The notes beneath the pieces were generated by a model. That model saw only the letters and a list, made by a program, of their open reading frames with translations, did no database searches and had not been told where the DNA came from. Below are positions 1 through 12,148 of a stretch of 64,000 nt of DNA, one piece after another; position 1 is the first letter of the stretch, and every line of letters begins with the position of its first letter. Made by a program: the position numbers and the translations under genes. Location of the stretch: NCBI GenBank assembly GCA_030770545.1, contig CM061099.1, positions 17,323,501 through 17,387,500 on the forward strand, read 5' to 3'. The DNA comes from Macropodus opercularis (Eukaryota > Chordata > Actinopteri > Anabantiformes > Osphronemidae).

Positions 1-26
1 CATTTAGGGTTAAAGGTGGACCTTAC

Positions 27-234
27 TGGAATAGGTGTAACTGTGCTGTGAAATATAGCACTGTCACTGGGGCCCAAAAGGAAGCCCTGATCCAAAATAC
101 TGTTGTGCTGTTTACTGCTAAATAATGAGGAGTTGAGATGAACTGCAACAGGTTCTTCCTGCAAAAAACAAAACAAAAAAGAACCAAACCATTAGATCAG
201 ACTAACAAATCCATGCACATGCTAATAAATGAAA

Positions 235-271
<37 letters not shown>

Positions 272-3200
272 TACCTTGATGCTGTTTTTGTGTTCAGTTT
301 TTATGAATTTGCGTTTGTGTGTAGGTAACATATGACAGTCCACAACATCGAGGGCCAGTGACTTCCGCACTTTCTTCATAGGTGGGCGATGCTGGTAGCA
401 ACAAAGTAATTATTTAATACAAAACAAATATGTGCAACCTTTAAACACCTTTTTTCAAAGTAGCTACTAGTGTCAAATGTAGACATTAACTGCTATCAGA
501 CCAACCATTCACCTTTTGAATACTGTCCAGCAGGACCTTCAGTTTATCAATATACAGGGAAAAAAAAGCACAACTAAATAAATGTTTCTAGTTCCATAAT
601 ATAATAACCCAAAAGAGATGCATTGCATCATTTGAAGCCTATGTGACCAAAACAGCTAATTAAAACAGGGGTTTTGTGCCTTTGTACATTATTTGTGTTA
701 TGTTTATGCTGAGAAGCAGCATTTCAAAATTATCATTAGATAAATAATTTTACTTGATAATCAAATCGAGTCATGATATTCATTTAATGTGTTGCATACT
801 GTAATATTGTCCACAATAAACTCTATTCAAGTATTTCTCTAAACTGTTCAGTCCCATTGTGAGGCATAGCATATACAAGTTTGAAATTGTAAAGCAGTTG
901 GGGGATAAAAACTCATCTTTCTTAAGCAGTTAAAACTTAGGAACAGTTGGTACCCAAATACACCTTGTACTGTATTGTATTGTATTGTATGTACCTTCTA
1001 TAAACAGCCAAGAGAATGAATTTGCTATCACAAAATTTCATATGAATGCTTGAATACACATCGCAGTGTCACTGCTTTTCATACTACATCCTCTGAAACC
1101 ACATTTCAAATCCTTTTGTTGGAATTCAAATCAAACTGTACATTGTGGTAACACACCCATCATCATATAAATCATCATCAGGATATTGTATTCTTACTTA
1201 GAATTTCTGGTGTCTAAAAACTTAAAATATACATTAAGTATACATTTTGACTCATAGTTACCATTGTTTTTCGTCTTTGCTCAGGGGGAGTTGAACGTAC
1301 AACAACCAAGTCAATTCCAGTATCCTTTAGAATGACCTCGTTGATGTCATCTTCAAGGTTTGGAGTCTGGGGCTGTGCAGTACGAAACCGGGTTAATGTA
1401 GTGTTAAAATTGTATTCACTGAAACAAACCTCACACCACTCACCAGGGGCTGCAGTGGGCCATACTTTTCCATGGCATTTTTGAAGGGCGTTGGAGTTCG
1501 TGGTGTTGTGCAGAGGTCAGATTTGTGGTTGGGTGTAACAAATCTACATAAAAGAACATAATTTGCAAACTAAGACTCAATCAAAATGTATATCAACTAA
1601 AGACTGTCCAAGAAGACTTACGCTGAATTTTCCTTCTGAATGAGAGGCGTCTTGTCTCTCTGCAGCGGTGTAGTAACAATGGCTTTCTGGCTGCACACTG
1701 GCGTAGAAGTGAGAGATGGATTCTCCAGACCATGAGTGTCCTGCTTGGTCCACATGTTGAGAAACTGAAACATATGTTGGTATATGAACCACTTTATGTG
1801 GCATTCTGAGCAACACCATTGTCAGTACTACATTATTTCCCAGATAGGCCTTACTTGAGATGGAGAGAACGGCAGGATCTTAACAGGAGTACTCTTAGGG
1901 GTCATGGATTTATTGGTATCAGGAGACAAAGCAATACGTCTTCTGGTGTGACGGTTCAGTATGGAGGGTGGCGTAAGCCCTCCGGGAGAGATAGGGATGA
2001 GTTCCCCCTTGCTGCTCTTGCTCAACTCCTGTAAGGCGCTCCCCTCCAAACGAAACTGGTGGTGCTCTGGAGTTGGGCTGTCTTCAGGCAAGTCAAATGC
2101 GGCTAGATTGCACCAGCCATCTAGGTCCTGAGAGTAATAAGACATTAAACATTCACATTCAAATTTAATGTAGCATAACAGTAACAGCATAATTAGAACT
2201 ATCAGCTGTATGTATACTTGTGTACATGTATACTTTATACATTTAGATTATGTGCCTCTATTACAAGTTTTTGTAACGTACTACTAATACTTACCCCATC
2301 CACCATGTCCAGCACTTCCTTCAGCACTGGGCCAGTAGGGGAGAGAAAGCCAGAGCTGTCCACAACCCAGCTGGTACTGCTTGCATCTCCAGTTGAGTCA
2401 GTTTCAGTCTTTGGGCTTAAGCTGTCCTTTGGAGAACAAACTGTTTTTGATGGCCCTGCATCACTGGGCCCAGCAGAGATTGGCGCTTCCTGCAGCAAAA
2501 TATATTACATCAAATACAACACCAAGACCAAAAGTACATAGATAACATTTAGAGCATGCTTGATTTTAAATTCATTTTGAACATAGATGCATAACTAACT
2601 GAAGGGTGTGTTTTCTGCCCTGAATCCTTTTCTGAAACATCCCACGAGCAATTAGTCACCTGTGTTGAAGAAGAAAAGAGTTTTCACTTTGGTTCAGGAA
2701 GTGCATTACTGTAGTCATCTTTAATATAGTTGAAAGTCAGTTACTTGTGCATCTTTATTAACACAGGCGAGCAGCTCTTCAAGTTCATTCGGCCTGAAGA
2801 CCTCCTCTGCATAGAAGCCTATCTCTAACTTGCGTTTAATGGTTGAATTCCAGTGATTCTTTACTGCATTGTCTGTCCTGTGAATAAATATCGTAATACG
2901 AATCGATTAGAGAAGACAGGGATTTATTTCAGCTAACATTATAGATACAATTGTATCTAATGAGCTGACAATTTTACCTTCCAGGGAGCAGTTTGGCAAT
3001 CTCAGCCCAGCGATTTCCAAGCAAGCAGTGAGCCTTGTAGATGATGAGGTCCTCCTCAGCTGTCCATGATGACTTCTTTACACTGGGGTTAAGGTGGTTA
3101 TGCCAGCGCTCCCTACACTGTTTCCCCAGTCTGCCCTTCAAATGCTTGGCCACCATTGCCCACTGCTTGTTGCCATAGAGATTTACAAGCTCTATAACCT

Positions 3201-4170
3201 GAAAAACAAGAGGTATACATCTGAAATTCAAGACACTTTAACTAATTATAATGGATATACAATTTAACTGCTACACTGCAGACTAACAAGACACATACCT
3301 TCTCATCCTCTTCTTTAGTCCAAGGACCCTTAACCAATTCTGGATCCAACACCTTAAACCAACGATGCTGACACTGGTGTTCTGTGTGATTCTAAGCAAA
3401 CCAAGTGTAAGTTTCAACAAATTCTTGTGATTGCTTTAAATAAAAAAAAGAGTTGATCAAACTCACCGGAATAAAGGTGGCAATATATTTCCAGTCATTT
3501 GGTCCTACTTTCAGAACCAGAGCCTTGAGCTTGTCATCCTGTAAACAGACACATTACATGTTCATTGTCTTACAGAGCCTTTGTTAACATTATTAACAAT
3601 CGGCACGTAAATAAATGAATCAAGCCATGTCAATCACCTCATCCTGTGTCCATTTTACTTTGACTTTCCCACCATCTCTCTGTTCTGCCACATCAGAATC
3701 AGTGTCGTGATGGACAGCCTCCTCTCCAGCCTCACTAAGAGAAAAACCTGTGATGAGCATGAATGTATCTGACGATAAAGTAAACAACTAGCTCCTACAT
3801 GGTGTATCAGGGTTAACTAATCAGGCTTATTGCTATGGTTCTTACGGGCATACATAACTGTTTGTAAACTAACAATGTTAGTTCCACTGCACGGCAGATC
3901 AATTTGTTTCTTATAAGTTAAAAGAACGAGTGTATCATTGAGTTAAACAATTATACGTGTATTGTGTTTGTCCGGAAAAGGGCGGCACAGACAAGAGACC
4001 GTCACGTTTAATACAGAAAAATAGCCAGGACACCAAATATTTTTTAATTATCCAATCATCTTAATACTGTTAACTTAAATGGCACCAATAAACACCTAAA
4101 TGACAAAACTGGCATTGATAATACTACAAATAAAACAGATTAACACTTACCCGCGCGGCCGCCAAGACAT
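27..4170 (-). CDS. mybl2: B-Myb transcription factor, 14 exons seen, 3' end outside window
   Basis: Sequence-specific activator of S/G2/M genes; B-Myb acts in the nucleus with the MuvB core (family knowledge). Coding exons read on the minus strand: 4151-4170, 3638-3734, 3467-3538, 3299-3391, 2978-3198, 2745-2877, 2600-2659, 2295-2489, 1855-2127, 1622-1764, 1444-1543, 1262-1372, about 341-391, and 27-158. Phases join. Three Myb repeats are visible: R1 about residues 34-84, R2 86-136, R3 137-187, with KGRLGKQCRERWHNHLNP and TDNAVKNHWNSTIKRK. The C-terminal half keeps GELIPISP, LTPKSTPVK-like and TPRTPTPFKNA blocks and the KKVRKSLALDVVD segment, matching B-Myb rather than A- or c-Myb. About 567 codons are present against about 700 in human, so the last exons lie left of base 1. 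Start is the ATG at 4170 just before a clean GTAAGT donor. The donor of the 341-391 exon is not convincing. Confidence 0.95.
239..269. repeat. (CA)n microsatellite in mybl2 intron
   Basis: About 15 CA units between two mybl2 exons. It produces open frames of poly-Thr/His or poly-Cys/Val that are not genes. Confidence 0.95.
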
Positions 4171-4400
4171 TTCCCTCTGTTCTTGTTGTTTACGGTCAGA
4201 CGGTAATTTTCCTGCTGCCGCTGCACTTCACGTGCATGTACATTCGGTAATGTGTGGATGTATTCCAAGCGGTCAGGATGACGATGACGGTTCCGTACTA
4301 CTGGGTCGAATGTATGCAGCTGGAGCTGAGCGCTCGAGTTGTCCGCGCTCCTAAATTTCTATCTCGCGCCCTTCTCTATGGTACAACCCGATAATGACGT
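4171..4400 (-). promoter_or_regulatory. mybl2 5' UTR and likely promoter, CpG-rich
   Basis: The only GC/CpG-rich stretch around here lies just upstream of the mybl2 ATG. On the minus strand 4361-4373 reads AAGGGCGCGAGAT, resembling an E2F site; E2F control of B-Myb promoters is established. No TATA box seen. The transcription start is inferred, not shown. Confidence 0.5.
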
Positions 4401-5100
4401 GAATGCGCGTTACATGTGCGCATAGGGCTGACAACTCGAACACACAACTTCCGAGGACCCCTTCAAAATAAAATTGAATGAAACGTTTGTACTAGGCCTC
4501 TAGCTTACAACGACCAATCTTTATACAGACAATCTCAGACACTGCTTTGCTGTCCTATAATAATACAATAAAATTTGAATAAAATTAAAACCTTTACTTT
4601 TATAACATAAGGATTTATCCTCAAACCATGTGCATTGTAATGTATGAGCAATTCTAATAATATATTAAAATACTGAAACATTTATTCATAGTTCCTGTTT
4701 CTCAAAAGTGAACATTTGCTAGTTTTCACGTCATTGTGAATTAAGTAGTGATATGTTTCCATGCTCCCTTTAAGCCTAAAGACAAATACAACTTTTAAAC
4801 GGTGAAATATATGAATAAAATCTAAAATATACCGCGCATTTATTTATTTATATAGCATAAGGATGCACTCAGAAAACTTAAAAAAATTAAGAACTTAAAA
4901 ATAAAAATTAAGTATTAAGTATTGACATCAATATAAAAAGGGAAACATGTTAAACAGCCTTAATCAGCTACAATTTAAGACTTTGTATGTTCATCAAATT
5001 CAGCTGATGACTTTCTCAGTCTGCTTGTTAATTGGCCCAGCTGGGTCAACTTCCTGTCAAGCCTGACCCAGCTGGGTTAATTAATACGGAGCTTCAACAG
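4401..5100. other. AT-rich intergenic DNA
   Basis: No exon or repeat recognised. Two copies of the palindromic word CCCAGCTGGG lie at about 5036 and 5066, arranged as a short inverted repeat just upstream of the small plus-strand gene. Confidence 0.5.
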
Positions 5101-5143
5101 TTTAAAAACTTACCTGGAATATATCCTCAAGGCCAAGGAAACA

Positions 5144-5763
5144 ATGGAGAGAGCTATTGTCAGTAAAGGTAAAAGTAAACATTTTATTCTGAATACAGAC
5201 TGATAAATTTGATCAAGCCATGACAATGAAATCTCAGCTGACATCTAATATTTCATCTAATGTGTAACCTCCTAGGTACAAAAAGTTTTGAGTGCTCCTC
5301 TCCATCAGAGCTTGACAGGAAGTTTTTTGGGGAACAGAGTTTGCTGTCTGCTTTGTCACTGGAACGTCTGTCTACATCTATACCATCAAATAACACATTA
5401 GCTGATGAATCCAATGCCAAGATATCAATTCTGGCCTCTCTCTGCCTGTCATCAGATCCCATTACTTCCCCTGTAATGTTGTCAACAAACACCTTGAACA
5501 CTCAAGGAACAGACAATTGTCCACTGACCATTCCATTACTGGGGAAGTCTTCTACTCCCTACATGCTTCTTCAAAAGCAAAAAAAGGCTGCTTGTCTTGA
5601 AGAGTCCTGCACAGACCTCTGTGCATGTCAGATGTCTTGGGATGTGTCTTTGATTAATTCAGAAGGCAACAGCCCCAAACCTTCCGTTGAGTCCAGTGTT
5701 CTGGAGTCAACACGGAGTCCAAAGCCTGAGTTAAAACATTCCGTAGCTGAGGTTTGTCCCTGA
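5144..5763 (+). CDS. Unrecognised small protein gene between mybl2 and ift52
   Basis: I do not recognise this gene. Best model: exon 5144-5168 (ATG GAG AGA ..., donor GTAAAA), intron with a CTCCTAG acceptor, exon 5276-5763 ending in TGA, giving 170 residues. The upstream frame (LKTYLEYILKAKETMERAI) stays open from a stop near 5080, so a further 5' exon is possible. An alternative uses the donor GTTTGT at 5752 and the acceptor TTTTACAG at 5852 to add an exon 5853-5987 (211 residues, Cys/Lys-rich tail). The product is Ser/Leu-rich and hydrophilic with several Ser-Pro sites, has no signal peptide or membrane segment, and shows no catalytic motif. AATAAA signals at 5932 and 5983 suit a 3' end converging on ift52. 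A long frame plus consistent splice phases argue for a real gene, but it could be a decayed one. Confidence 0.5.
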
Positions 5764-6111
5764 TGGATTTGTAAAAATGTAAGTTGCTCAATTTAGTTAC
5801 CAATCTCTAATCATTTTGTGCTCTGGAGAAAAACATTTGTTTTGTTTTACAGGATCCCTGTGTGAAGAAACCGAAGGCATGTTCAATTTTAACAAGATGT
5901 GTTTTAAAGAAGATAACAATTGACTCTTTAAATAAAAGTATGACTTTATTTGTTTGTATCTTGAAGAATTTTTTTTTGACAAAATAAAGTAAAGAATAAA
6001 ATGTTGGTCTTCATAACCTCACTAACTGCAGAGTAAACCTGGTCTGGGATGCAGATCAAAAGGCAGGGTTTAAAATGATGCACTACGCTTGAATCCAGTG
6101 ACTTGTGCCTA

Positions 6112-9100
6112 TCATGCTTCCTGCAATGGGAAGAATTGAATTTTAGACAAATTATTCAACACAAATTTGGCTGTAGGAGACTTGAGGGAATTCTCACCTG
6201 ATTGAGTTTCTTGAATTCTACGACTTGACAAAAAATGTGTTCCAAGATGTGCTTTGCATCCCTTTGATCTTTATCCAGCTTTGGTGTCACCCCTAGAATC
6301 TCTCCACATTTTCGCACATAGAATTCAAGATCATCATCTGTACCTGAGAACAGAACACACAGTATAAGTTCTATGAATATGTTAAGTCATTGTTTACCAA
6401 CCTTTTTGAGCCACATCAACATATTTTACATTGGAAAAATCACAACACACCACTAAACAAAAATGTTTATATACAATGAAAATCTATTTGCTAGAGGGAC
6501 TTTCGTTAACGGCACCAGGGCTGAGCATCTCTTTAAAGTTCATTTTAAAGGCAGCCATCTGCTTTGACCGGTTGGGGTGAGGGGATAGAGAGGAGAGAAA
6601 AGAACACATCCACAACAAAACAAGCAGCAACAGAACACAGGCAGGATGGTTGGACCAGCAACTGAACACTGGAGACACACGTCTCTGAGTCTGACGATTC
6701 CTGTAGGTGAGAATAGAGAGAGAGAGAAAGGCAGAACGGGAGAAGCACAACTAGGCAAGAAAAACAGACAACATGTGTAGTCACATGTGGACATGGAGGC
6801 ATGTTAGTGGATAGAAAAAACCAAAAACACAAATACATATTTCAGCATCACTCTGTGAGAGGATGCTCCTAATTTTATTAATATTCCTAAGGTGGAAGTA
6901 GGCGGTTCTATAGTTTTATTTAATATATGGTGTAAAGGAGAGATCTTGGTCAAAAATGACACCAAGATTCTTTACAGTGGAACTTGAAGCTAACGTTATA
7001 TCATCCAGAGTAACTATCTGATTCAATAATGAGTCTCTCTGGTTTTTAGCACCAATTATAATAACCTCAGAATTTAGTTGTAGGAAGTTATGGGACATCC
7101 AGGATATGATATTATTTAAACAAGTTTGAAGTTTGAGTAATTGGTTCTAACAGGACAAGTACAGAAACTAGACCATTGTCTGAACCTGTGAGAGGATCAT
7201 TAGTGACTCTAATCAGAGCTGTTTCTGTGCTATGTTGTAATCTGAATCCTGACTGGAAATCTTCATGCAGGTTATTTCTAAGGTGGTCACATAGTTGTTT
7301 AGCTACAATTTTTTCAAAATCTTTAGAAATATAGGGCAGATTATGAGTTTGCAAGTTCTCTAGGGTCAAGAGTAGGTTTTTTTCAATAAAGGTTTGACTA
7401 CAGCAACCTTAAAAGGCTGTGGTACGTAGCCTGTAAACAGAGATTGGTTGATTTGATTTAATATGGACGTGCTGATTAACGGAAAAACTTCTTTGAGTAA
7501 TCTAGTTCGGATTGGGTCTAAGAGACAAGTAGCTTAATGAGTTCAGTAACTTGGGAGCTTTAAAATCTTTCTCACTCGTCTCAGTGTTTTGTTTCTCTGT
7601 GTGTTCACGCATTTGAACAAAATGAACCATGTTCTTGTATTGAAGTAACAGGTCTGGAGATGGCACTTAAGTTTATGTGGCACCGTGTTGGAGAGCTTTC
7701 CCCAACACACTAGGCTTAGTGGAGTTGGTTGGTTCCCCAGTAAAATCCAAAGGGAATATAACTTTCATTTCATCTTGTTTGCATTCTTTTAAGCACTACT
7801 AATGCTGGGGCCTTCATCAGGGTTGGAACTTTCACCATGATCTTTGTCAGACTGAGAACTTTTTCTTTTCAAATATTTATCCATCGCTATTGCCTGCACT
7901 GTCTCACTCAAAGCACGAATATGTACTATGTACCGCATTTAGCGTGATAAGTCCAGCTGATGGTGGGTAGATAAATGTTCAGCTGCCCTCTGTGGAAAAG
8001 CATTTTATTGTTTTGACTGTCGCTACACAGTGCACACTTTGAGAAACAGTCAGGTGAAATTCGATAATCTTCCACGGCACACTGGTTGGGAATCACTGTG
8101 TTAAATCACAGAAGTTATTTTTTCCTAGTAAACAACTTACATTTGTTGGTGAGCTGTGCTAAGCGCACTTTCTCAGATGAAAAGGTTTCATCTAAGTCAA
8201 ACAGGTCCAGCATGGGTGGAGGCAGATCACTCAAGGCAGGTGGAAAAACCTAAAAAGGCAAAACACACATTTCTGGTGTTAAACCTGCATTTCTTGTTCT
8301 GTGTTGATGCATATGACTATATGTGTTAATGATGAACATACGTGGGGAAAAAACGGTCAGGAACATGGAATTTAAACCTACTGAGGGTTGGAGCTGGGGT
8401 AGAGGGGTCTCGAACTGTGGTGCTATCAGCTGTAGTGGCTCATCCTTGACATTAAGCTGCTTGTAGGCGCTGATAAAAACATTTAGTATGAATGAAATTC
8501 CACAGTGATGTGCTCTATAATTTGCAGTCTTACCTTATGACTTGTGGTAATGTATCAGTAGACAAACTGAACAAAGACATATCAAAGAGTGATGTGAAAT
8601 CCCTGGGGGTTTCATCACCCTCTTGTAAGCACACTCTCAGCTGTTCAGACAAGCATCCTATGTCAGGCAACATGGTGTAATCGGTTATCTAAAAAGAGAA
8701 ATTATAAAATCGTCTATTTTAAAACAATATTAGTAATGCCATTAATGTGTAAAGTGCACTTTATCACCTCTGGGTCTTCAGCATCAATCTGATTCAGATG
8801 AATGGTATCAGTCAAGAGCCACTGGAGCACAACTTCCTAAAATGTAAAAATTACGACAGGTTGTTGCTTAAACTCAGCAGAATCCTGATCAACAATTTAA
8901 TAAAAAAAACAATCATTAGCTACACTTACCATAATTTTACTGTTTTCCTCTTTGTCTATGTACTGGTCACTGAACATGTGGCAGGATCCCAGCACAACCA
9001 ATTTGCCCGTCACCTTTAAAGGATATGACACACCAGTCAAAATCACCTCACAAGTGTACAGAAATCATATGTGTTGGGAATAATAACACAAACTACAATG

Positions 9101-10344
9101 TGTGTCTGACCTTTCTGTGATAAAATGCCATAACAGGCCTGTTAAGCGGGAAGCAGACTGAGCCAGTTGAAAGAACAGCCACAGCAGGCTTCATCACACT
9201 TAGTGTGGCACCATATGGGTACACAAATGTCAAGGCCCTGCACACAAAGTCAGAAAACCTACTGTTTAAAACACACACCTAAATACGTATCAGGCACCAT
9301 ATATACAAGACCGAAATAAGAAGGCAAATAATTTACTGTGCATTGTTTGCAACATTTTCATCTTCAGTGATTCCTGTGAACACTTTGCCTGCAGCCCGAC
9401 TGATTTCTCTAGATAAGACAGAGAAACAAAACTGTATATCAGCTTAGAAAATTGTTTTAGCACAGTTAATTTATTATAGTAACATTTAAATACTAAAACA
9501 ATGCCTAAAACACAGAAACACAACATATTGTAAAACACATGACTGTGTGAGGACAAGTAATATTTTAATGACAAACCTGTTTAAAACACCATTGGATACA
9601 AGTGCCTCTTTTGGGTGAAAATATTTGTAATAAACATTCCTCACAACAGAATCTGTAGTAGTTATGGAGAGAAAAACAGACTTCACATGACTAAATTAAA
9701 TTGTAAAATATCGATAACTGTATGGTGTATTTGTTTACACAAACCATTGTTAACCATCACTCCCAACTCCTCCAGAAGAAAGTTGATATTGGTGTCATAT
9801 TTGATTTCTCCTCCTTCACCAAGCATGACCAGAATGTTTCCTCCTCCATCCAGGTACTGCTTTAATATGTCAAGCTAAAATCATATATATCAACAGTGCA
9901 AAACAATTAAGAGATTATAAGAAGCCAAATTTGGCTATTTCACCTCTCCTAAGCATCACAAAAAATAAGTGCAATAATATAAACTTGTTTAAGCAGTGAA
10001 TGCATATACATCACAGATGTATCACCTCTAATACTGTGAACTTCTCCCTTGGTCCTGCAGTAATCCACATCTTCACACCCTTCAGCCTCTCCAAAGAAAG
10101 CTCTTCCTTCATACTAAGAAAGCCACATTTACAATTAATGTAAAACTATATGGCATCTTGCTGTGAAACCTAAGAAAGCAGCCACAGAAATCAGAGGTTT
10201 ATTGGGGTTACCCATGATACCTTACTTTTGGATTTTCCATTGAGCCCTTAATTTCTTCTGTGCTGATTTGTATCCATTGTTCGCAGTAAAAAGTTCTCTT
10301 TTTGAAGCATTAAAGATTATGGAATTCTTCTGCTCCTTATCCAT
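6112..10344 (-). CDS. ift52: Intraflagellar transport protein 52, 13 coding exons
   Basis: Core IFT-B subunit needed to build cilia; binds IFT88, IFT70 and IFT46 in the cytoplasm and cilium (family knowledge). Exons on the minus strand: 10226-10344, 10026-10113, 9745-9874, 9577-9652, 9337-9408, 9111-9237, 8930-9013, 8768-8836, 8534-8688, 8382-8469, 8141-8249, 6198-6343, 6112-6120. They sum to 1272 nt in frame: 423 residues plus stop, against 437 in human. The N-terminal GIFT domain (about residues 5-270) is clear, including VRNVYYKYFHPKEALVS and ALTFVYPYGATLSVMKPAV; the C-terminal helical IFT-binding part includes DLEFYVRKCGEILGV. Start ATG 10344 matches the family start. The last exon gives only Glu-Ala-stop where other vertebrates continue for about 14 residues. 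The 1.8-kb intron 6344-8140 holds an L2 LINE. The 3' end converges with the small gene at 5144-5763. Confidence 0.96.
6553..7580 (-). mobile_element. L2-clade LINE fragment inside an ift52 intron
   Basis: The minus strand carries the end of an L2-type reverse transcriptase, split over frames (pieces at 7369-7112 and 7098-6916, including DDITLASSSTVKNLGVIFDQDLSFTP cut by stops), followed by a 3' UTR near-identical to that at 56460-56740. The 5' part and the YADD segment are missing. Same transcriptional strand as ift52. Confidence 0.85.
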
Positions 10345-10800
10345 TTTATTTCAGTTTACTCACAGAAATCCTTATAAGCCTCCGTACACCTAAAAACATA
10401 CGTTTAAACTGTATTACTGTAAATTAGTTATGACCGTTGTGTACCGGGGCTATAGCGTGAAGAATTGGCCCAAATAAACATACAAATATTTAGCATTTGG
10501 TCAATAAAATACATAGATAGTTTGCCATCGACCGACATACTCTATGATACTGTTAGCTAACAACAGCTAGCGTGGCTACTATAAAACGTAGCCGTGTAGC
10601 TAATATATAGGGCCGCATTACCTTACATTAACTTGACTTCAATGTTTCTCTCTTTCACTAAAACCGAATAAACAGAAAGTCACGATGCCTGTTTAAGTCC
10701 TATAGTCCGTACATCATGTATTTATGTGTTGTTAATGTTCGCAGGTTCTCCGCTATCCTAAAGCTACTTCGGAGTGATACATCGTGAAGGATATGGTAAC
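10345..10800 (-). promoter_or_regulatory. ift52 5' UTR, first intron and promoter region
   Basis: Upstream of the ATG the minus strand has an acceptor TTTTTAG at about 10393, so a non-coding first exon lies further upstream, probably ending at a GTAAGG donor near 10619. Transcription would start near 10700-10780. No strict TATA box or full RFX X-box is visible. Confidence 0.4.
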
Positions 10801-10809
10801 CAAGGGCGA

Positions 10810-11795
10810 TCCTTCTTCTTCTTCCTTTGTTTTAGTATTATGGCGGGTGGCATCCAGTGATGAGGTGCATTACCGCCACCTACTATGCTGGAGTATGGAT
10901 CGGAGGGGAAAAACAAAAAATAAATAAACAACTCTACACTCAACTTTTTATTAGTTATTATAATTAGTACACTATAACTCCCTGTCTGACTGAGTATGTG
11001 TTTCAAATCAAATTCCACTGTAAAGCTGCTGTGATAGCCAACAATTCCACTGTGTACACAGCAAGATGATCTGGTGTTCTTTTGTTAACAGAAACTTGCA
11101 AAGCTGGAATGGTGAATGCATACCCTGCTCCTCCTGTGTTTGGACCCTTGGATCTATCTGTGTAAACCTCAATATAAGCCTTGTACACTGATCGAAGTCT
11201 TTCCTCGACCCATCCCGGTATCCTGATTCTTTCAGATGGTGATTGTTGTCTAGAAAATATAAATCAACTGACACCTGCGGCAATAACTATAGAGCCATTA
11301 CTGTCAGAGACACCATGGGAGAGATTATTCTTTGGTGTAAATCCATTTCTCTAGCAACAGCGCTGCTGCTTCATATGCAACATTTACACCTGCCCCTCTC
11401 ACTCTCCCAGCTGGGAGCCAACACTGCAGCTGCTGGATACAATTGCATTTAACTTTATCATGAGTCCCTCCTTCCAAACCATGTCAAAAGCTTTCTTTAC
11501 ATCAAAGAAAACGGCCATGACTGATTCTTTATTCACCTGTGCCTTCTTGATTTTATTCTACGAACATCTGCTCTGGTAAGAGGAAAGAATTCCCTTTGTT
11601 TATAGGTAGGTAATTCTGTCAGTAACCTGAAAGTAACCATCCTTTCCATTATCTTACATAAATGTGATGTCAGTGCTATTGGCCTGTAATTTCTCGGGTA
11701 TAGCCACATACCACAATACTTAAAAGAGTACTGTGTGCATATTTTAAATGTCTGTGAACTTGACCCTGTTATTGAAAATACAATACCCAAGGTAC
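10810..11795 (-). mobile_element. Degenerate LINE with reverse transcriptase and RNase H pieces (I-clade-like)
   Basis: Minus-strand frames give RT text (NYRPIALTSHLCKIMERMV, 11790-11533) and then RNase H-like text (IEVYTDRSKGPNTGGAGYAF, then VYTVELLAITAALQ, 11188-11003). The tail near 10838-10900 resembles a LINE 3' UTR, and a GAA-rich end lies at about 10810. RNase H after RT is a hallmark of I-group LINEs. Several stops and frameshifts make it dead. Confidence 0.7.
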
Positions 11796-11924
11796 AGATA
11801 TCTATGCACTCTGGTACATATGATTTGAATAGGATTACTAATACACTGCTGTGTGAAGATAAGCAAGATTCATCTGGTCAGAGTCTGATAACCACTTTGT
11901 GTACAGTAATATAGAAGGTAACCT

Positions 11925-12148
11925 GTAACTAATCACTTAGGGGTGTACTCACTTTTGTTGCCAGGGGTTTAGACATTAATGTGTTTTGAGGTTTTTTTTT
12001 GAGGGCACAGCAAATTTACACTGTTATACAAACTGTACACTCACTACTTTACATTGTAATGTGTTTCTTTAGTGTTGTCACATGAAAAGCTATATTAAAT
12101 ATGTACAAGAAATGTGAGGGGTGTGCTCACTTCTGTGAGATACTGCAT
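11925..12148 (+). mobile_element. Tc1-type transposon 3' remnant
   Basis: Shares a long block (GTGTACTCACTTTTGTTGCC, then TTTAGACATTAATG) with 54145-54290, and ends in the Tc1-style terminus TCACTTCTGTGAGATACTG. The coding part and 5' end are absent. Confidence 0.75.

Noticed and set aside
138..379. Open frames of poly-Thr/His and poly-Cys/Val
   Set aside because: They come from the (CA)n microsatellite; only the end of the minus frame overlaps a true mybl2 exon.
10780..10810. X-box for ift52 near GGTAACC
   Set aside because: Only one half-site is present; the partner half does not match.
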